This document shows positions 1 to 7,703 of a stretch of 32,779 nt of DNA, one piece after another (the stretch's first letter is position 1; each line of letters opens with the position of its first letter). The notes below the pieces were generated by a model. The model was not told the DNA's origin and made no database searches. It saw only the letters and a program-made list of their open reading frames with translations. The stretch is from Scatosoma sp045645245. GTDB lineage: Bacteria > Bacillota > Clostridia > Christensenellales > Borkfalkiaceae. The stretch is taken from contig JAZRIK010000053.1 in NCBI GenBank assembly GCA_045645245.1, positions 1 through 32,779 on the forward strand, in the 5' to 3' direction. A program made the position numbers and the translations under genes.

Positions 1-1
1 G

Positions 2-436
2 CAGGTGCAGCTCTATACCGAAGGTCCTTTCGATAAAGTAGTCACTTTCCTTTCGCTCAAAAAGTACGCGTGCGAAATGCCTATCCCCCACGGCTGCGAA
101 AGCATTCCCGACGTGGCGTCCTTGGGCGGGCATACGATGGAAGAGCTCATTCAAGCGGAAAACGCCGCAACGGCGTACGCGCTTACCAAAGCAGGCAGAA
201 TGAATTATACCCTTTGGATCCCCGAGCTCAATGCGTTCACACTCGGTCAGCTTTTGTTCTTGTTCGAATTGCAAACCGCATACGCGGGCGCAATGCTCAA
301 TATCGATACCTTTAACCAACCGGGCGTTGAAGAAGGTAAAAAGGCAACGTTTGCTTTGCTTGGTAAAGCGGGCTACGCGGAAAAGAAAAAAGAGCTGGAT
401 TCGCTCCCTGCAAAAGACGAAAATTGTATCATCTAA
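2..436 (+). CDS. pgi: Glucose-6-phosphate isomerase, C-terminal part (5' end outside window)
   Basis: This is the last ~144 codons of glucose-6-phosphate isomerase, which interconverts glucose 6-phosphate and fructose 6-phosphate in glycolysis and gluconeogenesis. The frame is open to the window edge, so the start is missing. The C-terminal PGI signature is clear: a GxLLFLFExQTAYAG stretch, then NIDTFNQPGVEEGK, which matches the family's NxDxFNQPGVExGK pattern including the active-site region near the conserved Q and final K. The end (TAA at 434-436) is followed by a terminator-like hairpin. The neighbour spoIIE is convergent, so pgi ends its own unit here. Identity is very secure; nothing can be said about the N-terminal half. 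Confidence 0.95.
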   Translation, partial: QVQLYTEGPFDKVVTFLSLKKYACEMPIPHGCESIPDVASLGGHTMEELIQAENAATAYALTKAGRMNYTLWIPELNAFTLGQLLFLFELQTAYAGAMLNIDTFNQPGVEEGKKATFALLGKAGYAEKKKELDSLPAKDENCII

Positions 437-452
437 ACAATTAAAAAGATAT

Positions 453-502
453 TTCAACGCATACCTGCCCCTTTCATTTTTGAAAAGGGCAGGTATTTTT
501 TT
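453..502 (+). terminator. Terminator after pgi, built from dispersed repeat copy 1
   Basis: Arm 461-470 pairs perfectly with 487-496 (ATACCTGCCC / GGGCAGGTAT). An inner extension carries one C-A mismatch, and a run of seven T follows (496-502). This is a rho-independent terminator for pgi. The sequence from 453 (TTCAACGCATACCTGCCC) is a copy of the repeat family found also near 15.9, 22.5, 23.1 and 26.1 kb. It lies between convergent genes, but there is no T run on the minus side, so termination of spoIIE is less certain. Confidence 0.8.
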
Positions 503-515
503 ACTTTTTTGTTTA

Positions 516-2825
516 TCACGCCGCACTCTTAAACAGCCGTACGGCAACCGCCGTCATATCGTCTTTCGCAACGCCGCCATAGGCGGTGAGCGCGCTTTGC
601 AGCAGCGTATCTACAAGCTCTTGCGGGTTGGATATCGGCACGTTTTTTAACGCGTCGTACAAATCGGTCGTTGAGCCGTACGCCCCCGTAATTCCGTCGC
701 TTAAAAACAGCAATACGTCGTTTTCGGAAAGCTGATAGCTGGAAGTTTCAGGGTGCAAGCAATCCAAAATTCCCAGCGGCAACGACGCGCTGTCGAGTAC
801 CTTTACGGTATTCCCCGACAGGATAAACCCAACGGGCGACCCGATTTTAACGATGTCCGCGCGGCATTCGTCCAAATCCACCACCGCAATATCCACGCAA
901 GCAAACGTTTCTTCCTTGCTAAACGCAAGCAAGCGATTGACCGCATTCAAAACGGTGCTTTGCGGCATTTTCGCGCGGTAAAAGCTTTCCAAAAGCGTAA
1001 TCGTCGTTTCCGATACCTTGCGCGCGTATTCCCCGCTTCCCATTCCGTCCGAGAGCGCGACCATAAACTTTCTTTCATCGATTTTGATAACCGAATGGGT
1101 ATCCCCGCTCGCTTTCTCGCCCGACTTTTTCATACAAGCGACCCCAAACGCTGCGTCGTAAATGGGCTTTTTGCGCAAAATACAGCAATACTTTTCCCGC
1201 GAGAGTGAAATGCGTTGAGAAATCATCATCGGCGCGGCAAATTGCGCGCTTGCCACCGCCGCAATCTTTTTCACGTCCGATTTTCCAAACGTTATCAGCG
1301 ACAAGGTGGGGTTATCTTCTTCCCCGTAAATAAGCACTTCCGAGCAAACGATGCCTGCATTCAAGAGCGCAACGCTCAAAGCGCGTTCCTTTTCCGTGTA
1401 CATTTTGAGCGGTTCGCTTTGTTCCACGGCTAAATTTTTCAAAATTTCGCTTACGCCCTGCGCTTGTCCTGCAAGCAACGCCCTGCCGTTTGCCGCATTC
1501 TCCGTTTCCGTCATATATTTTTGATAATCGTTTAGCTGTCTATTCACGGCGTACAAAATGCCGCTTTGATTGATACACGCGTCCGCCAAGCGAGTAGGAA
1601 TATCCATCAAATTCGCCCTGCCCTTTCCGCAACCCACTTCTACCAGTCTGCCGACGTCTTCGTGCGCGCCTTTTTTTTGGCAAGCGCGATACTGCGCACA
1701 CGATTTACACACTTCGCTCACTACCAAACCGCGTATGTATTCTCTTGCGCCTTGCTCCGCTTCCGTCGTGCCAAGCGTGGAAAACGCCGTTTGAATTTCG
1801 CGGAACACAGCGGCAATTTCAAACAGCTGCTCGCCGATTGCCGCGCGGTTGCGGTTAATGGCGATGCGCGATAGGTGTTTTTCCCGATAAAATACCACTT
1901 TGTTTTCCAGCTTCTTCATCAACGGTACGGGAATGAGTATATACAACAGCGCAGGCAACACCGCCGAAAGTATCGCAGGCACTAAAAATTGCGTTTCATA
2001 AAAATATAATCCGTCCAAATACCCATACGCAAAAAATACGCCCAGCGCGGCAAGCGTAGCGGGCAAGCGCCCCTGCTTTACAAAAAGCGTTATCGCAATT
2101 CCGTAGATAAAAAACCGTTCGGGCGACAGTGCGACAACCAGCAAAGGCGGCAAGCTTAATATAAACGCGCAAAACAGCGCACTCGCGTCCTTGGTCGCGC
2201 ACGAAAACGTCAATAAAACGAATAATGCGATACCCATGTATGCGTTCACGCCTAAAAATTTACAAATTCCTACCCCTACAAGCACGAAAAAGAAACTGCA
2301 AAAAACAATCTCGTCACCGTGCAAACGACACTTTAAGCACTTTTTTAAGAGTGCTTTTACCGCGACGGAAAATACAGCCGCCATTAAAAAAATAAGCGCG
2401 GCAATCATCGCCTTTTGCACAAATTCGTCTATCGAAATTTCTAAAAACGCAGGCAGGGCATACGCAGTAAACGGCGCAAACGCCACGTACCCGCCTAATG
2501 ATAGCGATAGGCACAAGGACGGAAACAGCCAGGCATTGCGTGCGCCGTTCCCCTTCAAGCGCCGACCTATGTACCCGCCGAAGCACGTCAACGCCGCTTG
2601 TCCTACGCATAAGACGATACTCCATTCCCGCGCGTACAAAAGGGACACTCCAAAATACGAAAGGGCGGAAACGAGTGGGGAAAGTCCCGCCGTGTTCATC
2701 GCAAACACCAAAGCCAGCCCCAGCGGCTCGGCGTTATCGCCTACGTATTGCAAACAAGCCAAAGCAAACGCAAACAAAGCGTAAATGATTACTTGTTTAT
2801 AATCAGTTTGTTTATGAATTTTCAT
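516..2825 (-). CDS. spoIIE: Stage II sporulation protein E, PP2C-type serine phosphatase
   Basis: SpoIIE dephosphorylates the anti-anti-sigma factor SpoIIAA at the polar septum, which activates sigma F in the forespore. The product is about 769 residues (B. subtilis 827). The N-terminal ~300 residues are a string of hydrophobic segments, as expected for the polytopic membrane domain. A soluble middle part follows, then a C-terminal PPM/PP2C phosphatase domain. Metal-binding motifs are visible: SDGMGSG near residue 593, SDGITG near 710 and KDDMT near 755. I chose the ATG at 2825 because GGGAG sits 7 bases upstream; an ATG at 2879 would overlap the likely promoter. The gene follows mazF on the same strand but has its own control region. 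Identity is secure. Confidence 0.95.
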   Translation of the reverse strand: MKIHKQTDYKQVIIYALFAFALACLQYVGDNAEPLGLALVFAMNTAGLSPLVSALSYFGVSLLYAREWSIVLCVGQAALTCFGGYIGRRLKGNGARNAWLFPSLCLSLSLGGYVAFAPFTAYALPAFLEISIDEFVQKAMIAALIFLMAAVFSVAVKALLKKCLKCRLHGDEIVFCSFFFVLVGVGICKFLGVNAYMGIALFVLLTFSCATKDASALFCAFILSLPPLLVVALSPERFFIYGIAITLFVKQGRLPATLAALGVFFAYGYLDGLYFYETQFLVPAILSAVLPALLYILIPVPLMKKLENKVVFYREKHLSRIAINRNRAAIGEQLFEIAAVFREIQTAFSTLGTTEAEQGAREYIRGLVVSEVCKSCAQYRACQKKGAHEDVGRLVEVGCGKGRANLMDIPTRLADACINQSGILYAVNRQLNDYQKYMTETENAANGRALLAGQAQGVSEILKNLAVEQSEPLKMYTEKERALSVALLNAGIVCSEVLIYGEEDNPTLSLITFGKSDVKKIAAVASAQFAAPMMISQRISLSREKYCCILRKKPIYDAAFGVACMKKSGEKASGDTHSVIKIDERKFMVALSDGMGSGEYARKVSETTITLLESFYRAKMPQSTVLNAVNRLLAFSKEETFACVDIAVVDLDECRADIVKIGSPVGFILSGNTVKVLDSASLPLGILDCLHPETSSYQLSENDVLLFLSDGITGAYGSTTDLYDALKNVPISNPQELVDTLLQSALTAYGGVAKDDMTAVAVRLFKSAA

Positions 2826-2853
2826 AATTTTTCTCCCATACAAAGCTGCCGTT

Positions 2854-2908
2854 ATTATACGATAAAAAAAGACGCGCAATTTGTCGTTGTTTCAAAAAAA
2901 ATCGACAA
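2854..2908 (-). promoter_or_regulatory. spoIIE promoter with possible Spo0A boxes
   Basis: A perfect -10 TATAAT reads on the minus strand at 2854-2859, and no good -35 lies 17 bases upstream. Two sequences resembling the Spo0A box (consensus TGTCGAA) lie just upstream: TGTCGAT on the minus strand (2901-2907) and TGTCGTT on the plus strand (2882-2888). B. subtilis spoIIE is known to be activated by Spo0A at a sigma-A promoter lacking a proper -35. The box assignment is inference. Confidence 0.5.
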
Positions 2909-2925
2909 TTTGCACGTTTTTTACG

Positions 2926-3297
2926 TTAAGGAGTATTTTCCGATGGCTCGCCCTGCACGGGAAACCCTAAACTAATCAAAATCGCCCGATTGACGCGATT
3001 CATCGTAGCTGGGGGCAGCTCACCGATACGCTCTTTTAGACGGCGTTTATCCAAAGTGCGGATTTGCTCCAACAAAATTACGCTGTCTTTTACCAAGCCG
3101 TACGCCGATGGGAGCTCGATATGAGTGGGCAGCTTGGCTTTATTGATTTTGCTCGTGACCGCCGCGGCAATGATGGTGGGCGAATATTTATTCCCCACGT
3201 CGTTTTGCACCACGAGTACCGGTCGAATGCCCCCTTGCTCACTCCCCACAACGGGGGATAAGTCGGCATAATACAGCTCCCCTCTTTTGACGTTCAT
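2926..3297 (-). CDS. mazF: MazF/NdoA-family endoribonuclease toxin, solitary
   Basis: This sequence-specific mRNA interferase of the MazF/PemK family closely resembles B. subtilis NdoA (EndoA). The N-terminus [23 protein letters not shown] followed by [12 protein letters not shown] is diagnostic, as is the later KLPTHIE and [16 protein letters not shown]. The start at 3297 gives a spacing of seven bases from AGAGGT; the ATG two codons earlier (3303) would sit directly against it. Length ~123 residues is normal. No antitoxin gene (NdoAI/MazE-like) is seen in the 176 bases upstream, where this family usually has one. Upstream at 3327-3332 and 3350-3355 is a CTCCCT/AGGGAG inverted repeat that could be an operator. 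Identity is secure; whether it acts as a toxin here is unknown. Confidence 0.93.
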   Translation of the reverse strand: MNVKRGELYYADLSPVVGSEQGGIRPVLVVQNDVGNKYSPTIIAAAVTSKINKAKLPTHIELPSAYGLVKDSVILLEQIRTLDKRRLKERIGELPPATMNRVNRAILISLGFPVQGEPSENTP

Positions 3298-3427
3298 AAC
3301 CATACCTCTTTTGAAAAATCCAACTACTCCCTATATATACTATGTAAAAAGGGAGCAATTTGGTTTTTCCTTTTTGTTTTCCTAACGATTATGGACGGTT
3401 TTGTTAAAGTTTATACGCCGAATGCAA

Positions 3428-3457
3428 GAAAAAGCCACCTGCTTTACGCAAGTGGCT
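3428..3457 (-). terminator. Terminator for the sugar ABC ATPase gene
   Basis: On the minus strand AGCCACTTGC pairs with GCAGGTGGCT (3448-3457 with 3433-3442; one mismatch-type wobble), loop of five, followed by TTTTT. It lies 22 bases past the stop of the ABC ATPase gene and before mazF. Confidence 0.85.
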
Positions 3458-3479
3458 AAATACTCGTTATGATACTTGA

Positions 3480-4901
3480 TTATTCTGCGTCGGTAGGTTC
3501 TTCCGCATTTTCGTCTGCTTCTTTTGCAGCCGCTTTCGCTTCCAGAGCAGCAATCTTCGCCAAACGTTTTGCGTCCGTCTTGGCTTGTGCTTTTTCCATT
3601 CTCGCATCCTTTCTTGCTTGCGCCTTCATTTCCTTGGTCACAACGCGAGCTGCGTCCAAAATAGCGCGCATTTCTTGTGCTGTGGGGGGAACGTACGCTG
3701 CACCTTCTGCATTTGCTTCGATTACTTCGTAGCCCTCGTCTCTTTCCAAAATAGACGCTTCGGTATCCGTGTCGAACATATGGATATGGTGCGCGTCGAT
3801 TGCAAGGTCAACGATTTCGTTCAAATTAACAACTGCACGGTTGGAAATTTTCGCGATTGCTTGCGAATCGTTGTCGATAATCGTGTTTTCGGTGGAGTTG
3901 TAGTTGAATTCGCAATAAATTTGCGTTTCCGCACCCAACTTTTCGATAACTTCGATACGTGCGCGAACAACGGTATCGGGCGAGTTGGAGATGAAAAGCT
4001 GATCTTGGTGAATATCTTCGGGACGAACGCCAAGCGTAATCTTCTTGTCGGTATCCAAATATTCGTTGATGTTTTTAATTCTTGCAACAATGCTCTTGGG
4101 AAGGATAATCGTGTTATCGTCGTTGATGCGAAGATAAACTTTACCGTCCTTCGATTGAAGGGTACAGCCCTTGAAGAAGTTCATTTGCGGCGTACCGATG
4201 AACCCTGCAACGAATTGATTGATGGGATAATCGTACAAGTTTTGCGGGGTATCTACTTGTTGCATAAAGCCGTCTTTCATAACGACGATACGCGTACCCA
4301 TCGTCATTGCTTCGATTTGGTCGTGGGTGACGTAGATGAACGTCGTACCAAGACGAGCGTGCAATTTCGAAATTTCCGTTCTCATCGATGCACGAAGCTT
4401 TGCGTCCAAGTTGGACAAAGGTTCGTCGAGCAAGAATACTTTGGGCTCACGAACGATGGTACGGCCGAGTGCAACACGTTGACGTTGACCGCCGGAAAGC
4501 GCCTTGGGCTTTCTGGTCAAATAATCGGTAATACCCAAAATTTGCGCAGCCGCTTTTACCTTTTGGTTGATGATTTCTGCGGGTACCTTTCTAAGCTTCA
4601 ACGAGAACGCCATATTATCGTAAACGGTCATATGGGGATAAAGCGCGTAGTTTTGGAATACCATCGCGATATCTCTGTCTTTCGGGATAACGTTGTTCAT
4701 AAGCTTACCGTCGATATAAAGCTCGCCTGCGGTGATTTCTTCCAAGCCCGCGATCATACGAAGCGTCGTGGATTTACCGCAGCCCGAAGGGCCTACCAAA
4801 ACGATGAATTCTTTATCTTGGATATCCAAGCTAAAATCGAATACGGCTTGTACGCCGGTGGGGTAAATTTTGTCAATATTTTTGAGCAAAAGACCTGCCA
4901 T
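3480..4901 (-). CDS. ugpC: MsmX/UgpC/MalK-type carbohydrate ABC transporter ATPase with extra C-terminal tail
   Basis: This is the cytoplasmic ATPase that energises binding-protein-dependent sugar importers. Visible motifs are Walker A GPSGCGKST (37-45), Q-loop Q83, signature LSGGQ (135-139), Walker B VFLLDE (155-160) and switch H193. A C-terminal regulatory OB-fold region follows, containing the typical GVRPEDI. GGAGG lies 9 bases before the ATG. Family members usually end near residue 365-375; this one is 473 residues. After a block containing a PPTAQEM stretch it runs into about 60 residues almost only of A, K, E, D, R and M, probably a charged helix or coiled coil. No permease or binding protein is adjacent, as for the shared ATPase MsmX. 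The substrate cannot be told from sequence. Confidence 0.93.
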   Translation of the reverse strand: MAGLLLKNIDKIYPTGVQAVFDFSLDIQDKEFIVLVGPSGCGKSTTLRMIAGLEEITAGELYIDGKLMNNVIPKDRDIAMVFQNYALYPHMTVYDNMAFSLKLRKVPAEIINQKVKAAAQILGITDYLTRKPKALSGGQRQRVALGRTIVREPKVFLLDEPLSNLDAKLRASMRTEISKLHARLGTTFIYVTHDQIEAMTMGTRIVVMKDGFMQQVDTPQNLYDYPINQFVAGFIGTPQMNFFKGCTLQSKDGKVYLRINDDNTIILPKSIVARIKNINEYLDTDKKITLGVRPEDIHQDQLFISNSPDTVVRARIEVIEKLGAETQIYCEFNYNSTENTIIDNDSQAIAKISNRAVVNLNEIVDLAIDAHHIHMFDTDTEASILERDEGYEVIEANAEGAAYVPPTAQEMRAILDAARVVTKEMKAQARKDARMEKAQAKTDAKRLAKIAALEAKAAAKEADENAEEPTDAE

Positions 4902-4942
4902 AATGTTTTTCCTCCATAAGGATCATATTTTTTGATACTATT

Positions 4943-4971
4943 ATTTTACTATTTTTCCATAAAAAACACAA
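4943..4971 (-). promoter_or_regulatory. Promoter of the sugar ABC ATPase gene
   Basis: Minus-strand TTGTGT (4966-4971) and TAAAAT (4943-4948) are separated by exactly 17 bases, a good sigma-A-type promoter. It is divergent from the pepT promoter, and a TTTTGCACAAA motif begins 6 bases upstream of the -35. Confidence 0.6.
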
Positions 4972-4976
4972 GGACA

Positions 4977-5019
4977 TTTTGCACAAATTTCCATATCCCT
5001 TTTGTGTATTTTGCACAAA
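4977..5019. repeat. Paired TTTTGCACAAA operator-like repeats between ugpC and pepT
   Basis: The 11-mer TTTTGCACAAA occurs exactly twice, at 4977-4987 and 5009-5019, 32 bases apart (about three helical turns). The second copy also forms a palindrome TTTGTG-N7-CACAAA (5001-5019) that ends four bases before the pepT -35. The first copy lies just upstream of the ugpC -35. The position suggests a regulator that controls both divergent genes. It resembles a Rex site only loosely, with one base too few between half-sites. Confidence 0.45.
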
Positions 5020-5023
5020 CCAC

Positions 5024-5052
5024 TTGACTTTAACGGCATTTCCGCTTATAAT
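5024..5052 (+). promoter_or_regulatory. pepT promoter
   Basis: TTGACT (5024-5029), 17-base spacer, TATAAT (5047-5052): near-consensus sigma-A promoter 31 bases before the pepT start. Confidence 0.8.
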
Positions 5053-5083
5053 GAAAGAAAAATTTAGGAAAAAGGACTTTTTT

Positions 5084-6295
5084 ATGACGGTTAAAGACAA
5101 ATTTTTGCGCTACGTGCAAATCGACACGCAATCTTCCCCCGAAACGGGCACTCACCCTTCTACGCAAAAGCAATTCAACTTGGCAAAATTGCTGGTCGAA
5201 GAATTACACGCACTCGGCATTACTAACGCGGAAATGGACGAACACTCGTACGTGTACGCGCACATTCCTGCCAACGCGGAAAATTTGCCCGCCATCGGCT
5301 TTATCGCGCATTTGGACACGGAGCCCGTTTGCTCGGGCGCGAACGTCCGCCCCGTTTGCTTTGCATACCAAGGCGGCGATATTACGCTTGCCAACGGTAA
5401 AAAAATTTGCGTTGCCGAAATCCCTGCCCTGAAAAACTTAATCGGACAAGAACTGATTGTCACCAGCGGCGACACCCTGCTCGGCGCAGACGACAAAGCC
5501 GGAATTGCCGAAATTATGGCAATGGCGGCGTATATTATGGCACACCCCGAAATCAAGCACGGCAAAATCGGTATTGCGTTTACGCCCGACGAAGAAATCG
5601 GCGAAGGCGCGTCCTTGTTTAACGTGAAACGGTTTGGGTGCGATTTTGCCTATACGGTCGATGGCGGCGACGTAGGCGAGCTTGGCTACGAAACGTTTAA
5701 CGCCGCACAAGCGAATATCACTTTCAAGGGCTATAACGTCCACCCCGGCTCGGCGAAAAACAAAATGATCAACTGCGCGCTGATTGTCGGCGAGTTTTTG
5801 GCAATGCTGCCCGAAAATGAAATTCCGGCAAAGACGGAAATGCGCGAAGGATTCTATCACGTTTGCGACGTAAAAGCGGAAGTAGAGCACGGCGCAATCG
5901 AGCTGATTATCCGCGACCACGATATGGTCAAATTCAACGCCCGCAAGCAATTCATCTACGCGGTTTGTGAAAAACTTGCGCAAAAATACGGTCAAGACGC
6001 CGTTTCCGTGCAAATCCGCGACCAGTACTATAACTGCCACGAAATTATCAAAAAGCACTTCCATTTGATTGAGAGCGCGCGCAAGGCGTACGCCAAAGCA
6101 GGGATTACGGCGACGGAAATGCCCGTGCGCGGCGGTACGGACGGCTGTACGTTATCGTTTATGGGCTTGCCTTGCCCCAACCTGTTCACAGGCGAGTTCA
6201 ACGCCCATTCGGTAAAAGAATTTATCCCCGTTCCGTCTATGGAAAAAGCGGTGGAAGTGATGCTGAATTTAATTGCAATCTACGCGGAAGTTTAA
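5084..6295 (+). CDS. pepT: Peptidase T, zinc tripeptide aminopeptidase
   Basis: PepT is an M20-family cytosolic aminopeptidase that removes the N-terminal residue from tripeptides using two zinc ions. Family metal and catalytic residues are visible: H76 and D78 in AHLDTE, D136 in GADDKAG, E170/E171 in TPDEEIGEG, D193 in TVDGGD, and a C-terminal histidine in FNAHSVKEF. PVRGGTDGCTLSFMGLPCPNLFTG is a typical PepT C-terminal block. The 403-residue length is normal. The start at 5084 is set by AAAGGA about eight bases upstream; upstream in-frame ATGs fall within the promoter. It is transcribed alone, divergent from the ABC ATPase gene and convergent with darA. Identity is secure. Confidence 0.96.
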   Translation: MTVKDKFLRYVQIDTQSSPETGTHPSTQKQFNLAKLLVEELHALGITNAEMDEHSYVYAHIPANAENLPAIGFIAHLDTEPVCSGANVRPVCFAYQGGDITLANGKKICVAEIPALKNLIGQELIVTSGDTLLGADDKAGIAEIMAMAAYIMAHPEIKHGKIGIAFTPDEEIGEGASLFNVKRFGCDFAYTVDGGDVGELGYETFNAAQANITFKGYNVHPGSAKNKMINCALIVGEFLAMLPENEIPAKTEMREGFYHVCDVKAEVEHGAIELIIRDHDMVKFNARKQFIYAVCEKLAQKYGQDAVSVQIRDQYYNCHEIIKKHFHLIESARKAYAKAGITATEMPVRGGTDGCTLSFMGLPCPNLFTGEFNAHSVKEFIPVPSMEKAVEVMLNLIAIYAEV

Positions 6296-6301
6296 TGACA
6301 A

Positions 6302-6343
6302 ACGAAAAACTCCGCCCTGCGATTTTAATCGCAGGGCGGAGTT
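6302..6343 (-). terminator. Strong hairpin between convergent pepT and darA
   Basis: AACTCCGCCCTGCGATT (6308-6324) pairs perfectly with 6327-6343, a ~15-17 bp stem with a minimal loop. On the minus strand it is followed by TTTTTCGTTTG, so it terminates the aldo/keto reductase-darA unit. The plus side lacks a T run, but the stem may also stop pepT transcription. Confidence 0.8.
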
Positions 6344-6359
6344 ATATTATGTAGCCGTT

Positions 6360-6683
6360 TTACATTTTCTCAAAGCGTTCGACGTTGGAAACGAAAATGG
6401 TCGCACCGCCAACCAGCACTTCCGTTTTATGATACCCAAACGCAGGCACGCCCGCACTCACCACCGAAGTAATGGGCAGCATACGCTGCGCGCAGTGCTT
6501 GCGAATAAGCTCAATCGCTTCATCTACCTTTTCATCGTCCGTACCGATGAGTAAGGTGACGTTGCCCGCCTTCAAAAATCCGCCCGTCGTCGCCATTTTC
6601 GTAAAGGCGAACCTTGCTTGCGCAAGCGCGTCGCATACGTCGCCTGCGTCCTTTTTATTGACGATCGCCGTAATCATTTTCAT
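6360..6683 (-). CDS. darA: Cyclic-di-AMP receptor, DarA/PstA (PII-like, DUF970)
   Basis: This small cytoplasmic PII-like trimer binds the second messenger c-di-AMP; its downstream partner is not known in general. The 107-residue product aligns by eye with B. subtilis DarA (YaaQ). Shared features are a MKxIxAIV start, KMATTGGFLKAGNVTLLIG around residues 29-48 (family TTGGFLKSGNTT), then VDEAIxLIRK and a C-terminal EVxVGGATIFV. GGGGG lies 8 bases before the ATG. It follows the aldo/keto reductase gene by 26 bases and probably shares its transcript. Identity is secure. Confidence 0.93.
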   Translation of the reverse strand: MKMITAIVNKKDAGDVCDALAQARFAFTKMATTGGFLKAGNVTLLIGTDDEKVDEAIELIRKHCAQRMLPITSVVSAGVPAFGYHKTEVLVGGATIFVSNVERFEKM

Positions 6684-6709
6684 AACCGTTTCCCCCTTTT
6701 AACCGTTTT

Positions 6710-7630
6710 TTAAGGCAGCGTTTTTCCCGTTGCGATATATAATTGATACCATTCTTCTTTGGTAAGCTCCACTTCCGTTGCCGCGCAAAGCTGACGCATA
6801 TGCTCGGGCGAAGTAGTACCCGTCACCACCTGCATTTTTGCAGGGTGGCGCAAAATCCAAGCGCAGGCGATTGCCGCAGGCGTCACGCCGTACTTTTCCG
6901 CAAGCGCGTCTAATTGCCTATTCAAATCCGCAAAGCTCTCATTCCCGATAAACGTACCTTCGAAAAATCCGTGTTGCAGCGGCGACCACGCTTGCATCGT
7001 GATATGCTTTAATTGACAATATTCCAGCGTGTCCCCTGCACGCGCGTACGCTTCCGCTTTTTTCTTGTTGACGTTGATGCCCGTTTCTACCAGCAGCGTA
7101 TGCGCCAGCGAATACTGCATTTGATTGACGCACACCTTCACGCCGTAATTTTCGAGCAGTTTAATTTGCGACGCGGAAAAATTACTTACGCCAAACGCAC
7201 GCACTTTGCCTGCGCCGTGTAATTTTTCAAACGCTTCCGCCACTTCTTCCGCTTCCATCAGCGCATCGGGGCGGTGCAAAAGCAGTATGTCGATATATTC
7301 GGTATTCAAGCGTTGCAAGCTATTTTCCGCCGCCTTCATAATATAGTCTTTGGAAAAATCGTAATACGCGCCAAAATCCGCATAACGAATGCCGCACTTG
7401 GTTTGCAAAGCGTAGCTATCTCTGGGCAAGGCAATATCCTTTACCGCTACGCCAAATACCTTTTCGCAATCGCCTTTCGCATAGACGTCCGCCAAATCAA
7501 AAGTGTTCACCCCCAAGCTCACCGCTTCCGCAATCAATTTTTCCGTTTGTGCCAAGGGCTTGTCGGCAATGCGCATACAACCCATCACCATACGCGAAAG
7601 ATTAACGCCGCTAACGCTCGTATATTTCAT
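6710..7630 (-). CDS. Aldo/keto reductase (YdhF-like)
   Basis: This is an NAD(P)H-dependent oxidoreductase of the aldo/keto reductase superfamily with a TIM-barrel fold. The catalytic tetrad is complete: D45 and Y50 in FDLADVYAKG, K78 in QTKCG and H119 in LLLHRPD. Later conserved pieces are GVSNFSASQI, the WSPLQHGFF block and a cofactor-binding VVTGTTSPEHMR near the end. At 306 residues it is a normal length and most like E. coli YdhF and its relatives. The natural substrate cannot be inferred. AAGGAAG precedes the ATG, and a consensus promoter lies upstream. darA follows in the same direction. Confidence 0.9.
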   Translation of the reverse strand: MKYTSVSGVNLSRMVMGCMRIADKPLAQTEKLIAEAVSLGVNTFDLADVYAKGDCEKVFGVAVKDIALPRDSYALQTKCGIRYADFGAYYDFSKDYIMKAAENSLQRLNTEYIDILLLHRPDALMEAEEVAEAFEKLHGAGKVRAFGVSNFSASQIKLLENYGVKVCVNQMQYSLAHTLLVETGINVNKKKAEAYARAGDTLEYCQLKHITMQAWSPLQHGFFEGTFIGNESFADLNRQLDALAEKYGVTPAAIACAWILRHPAKMQVVTGTTSPEHMRQLCAATEVELTKEEWYQLYIATGKTLP

Positions 7631-7654
7631 AAGCTTCCTTTCTCCTTTTCCCTT

Positions 7655-7683
7655 ATTTTACCACACTTTTTCCCCGTTGTCAA
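7655..7683 (-). promoter_or_regulatory. Promoter of aldo/keto reductase-darA
   Basis: Minus-strand TTGACA (7678-7683), 17-base spacer, TAAAAT (7655-7660), starting 25 bases before the gene: near-consensus sigma-A promoter. Confidence 0.8.
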
Positions 7684-7703
7684 TACCCGATTTTTTCAAA
7701 TAC

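Noticed and set aside
3585..4919. Long open frame on the plus strand opposite the sugar ABC ATPase gene
   Set aside because: Antisense shadow of a clearly conserved gene; no ribosome binding site and no recognisable domain.
5001..5019. Rex redox-repressor site before pepT
   Set aside because: Half-sites TTGTG/CACAA are separated by seven bases, giving 17 in total in place of 18, and the inner AA/TT are missing; kept only as a generic operator.
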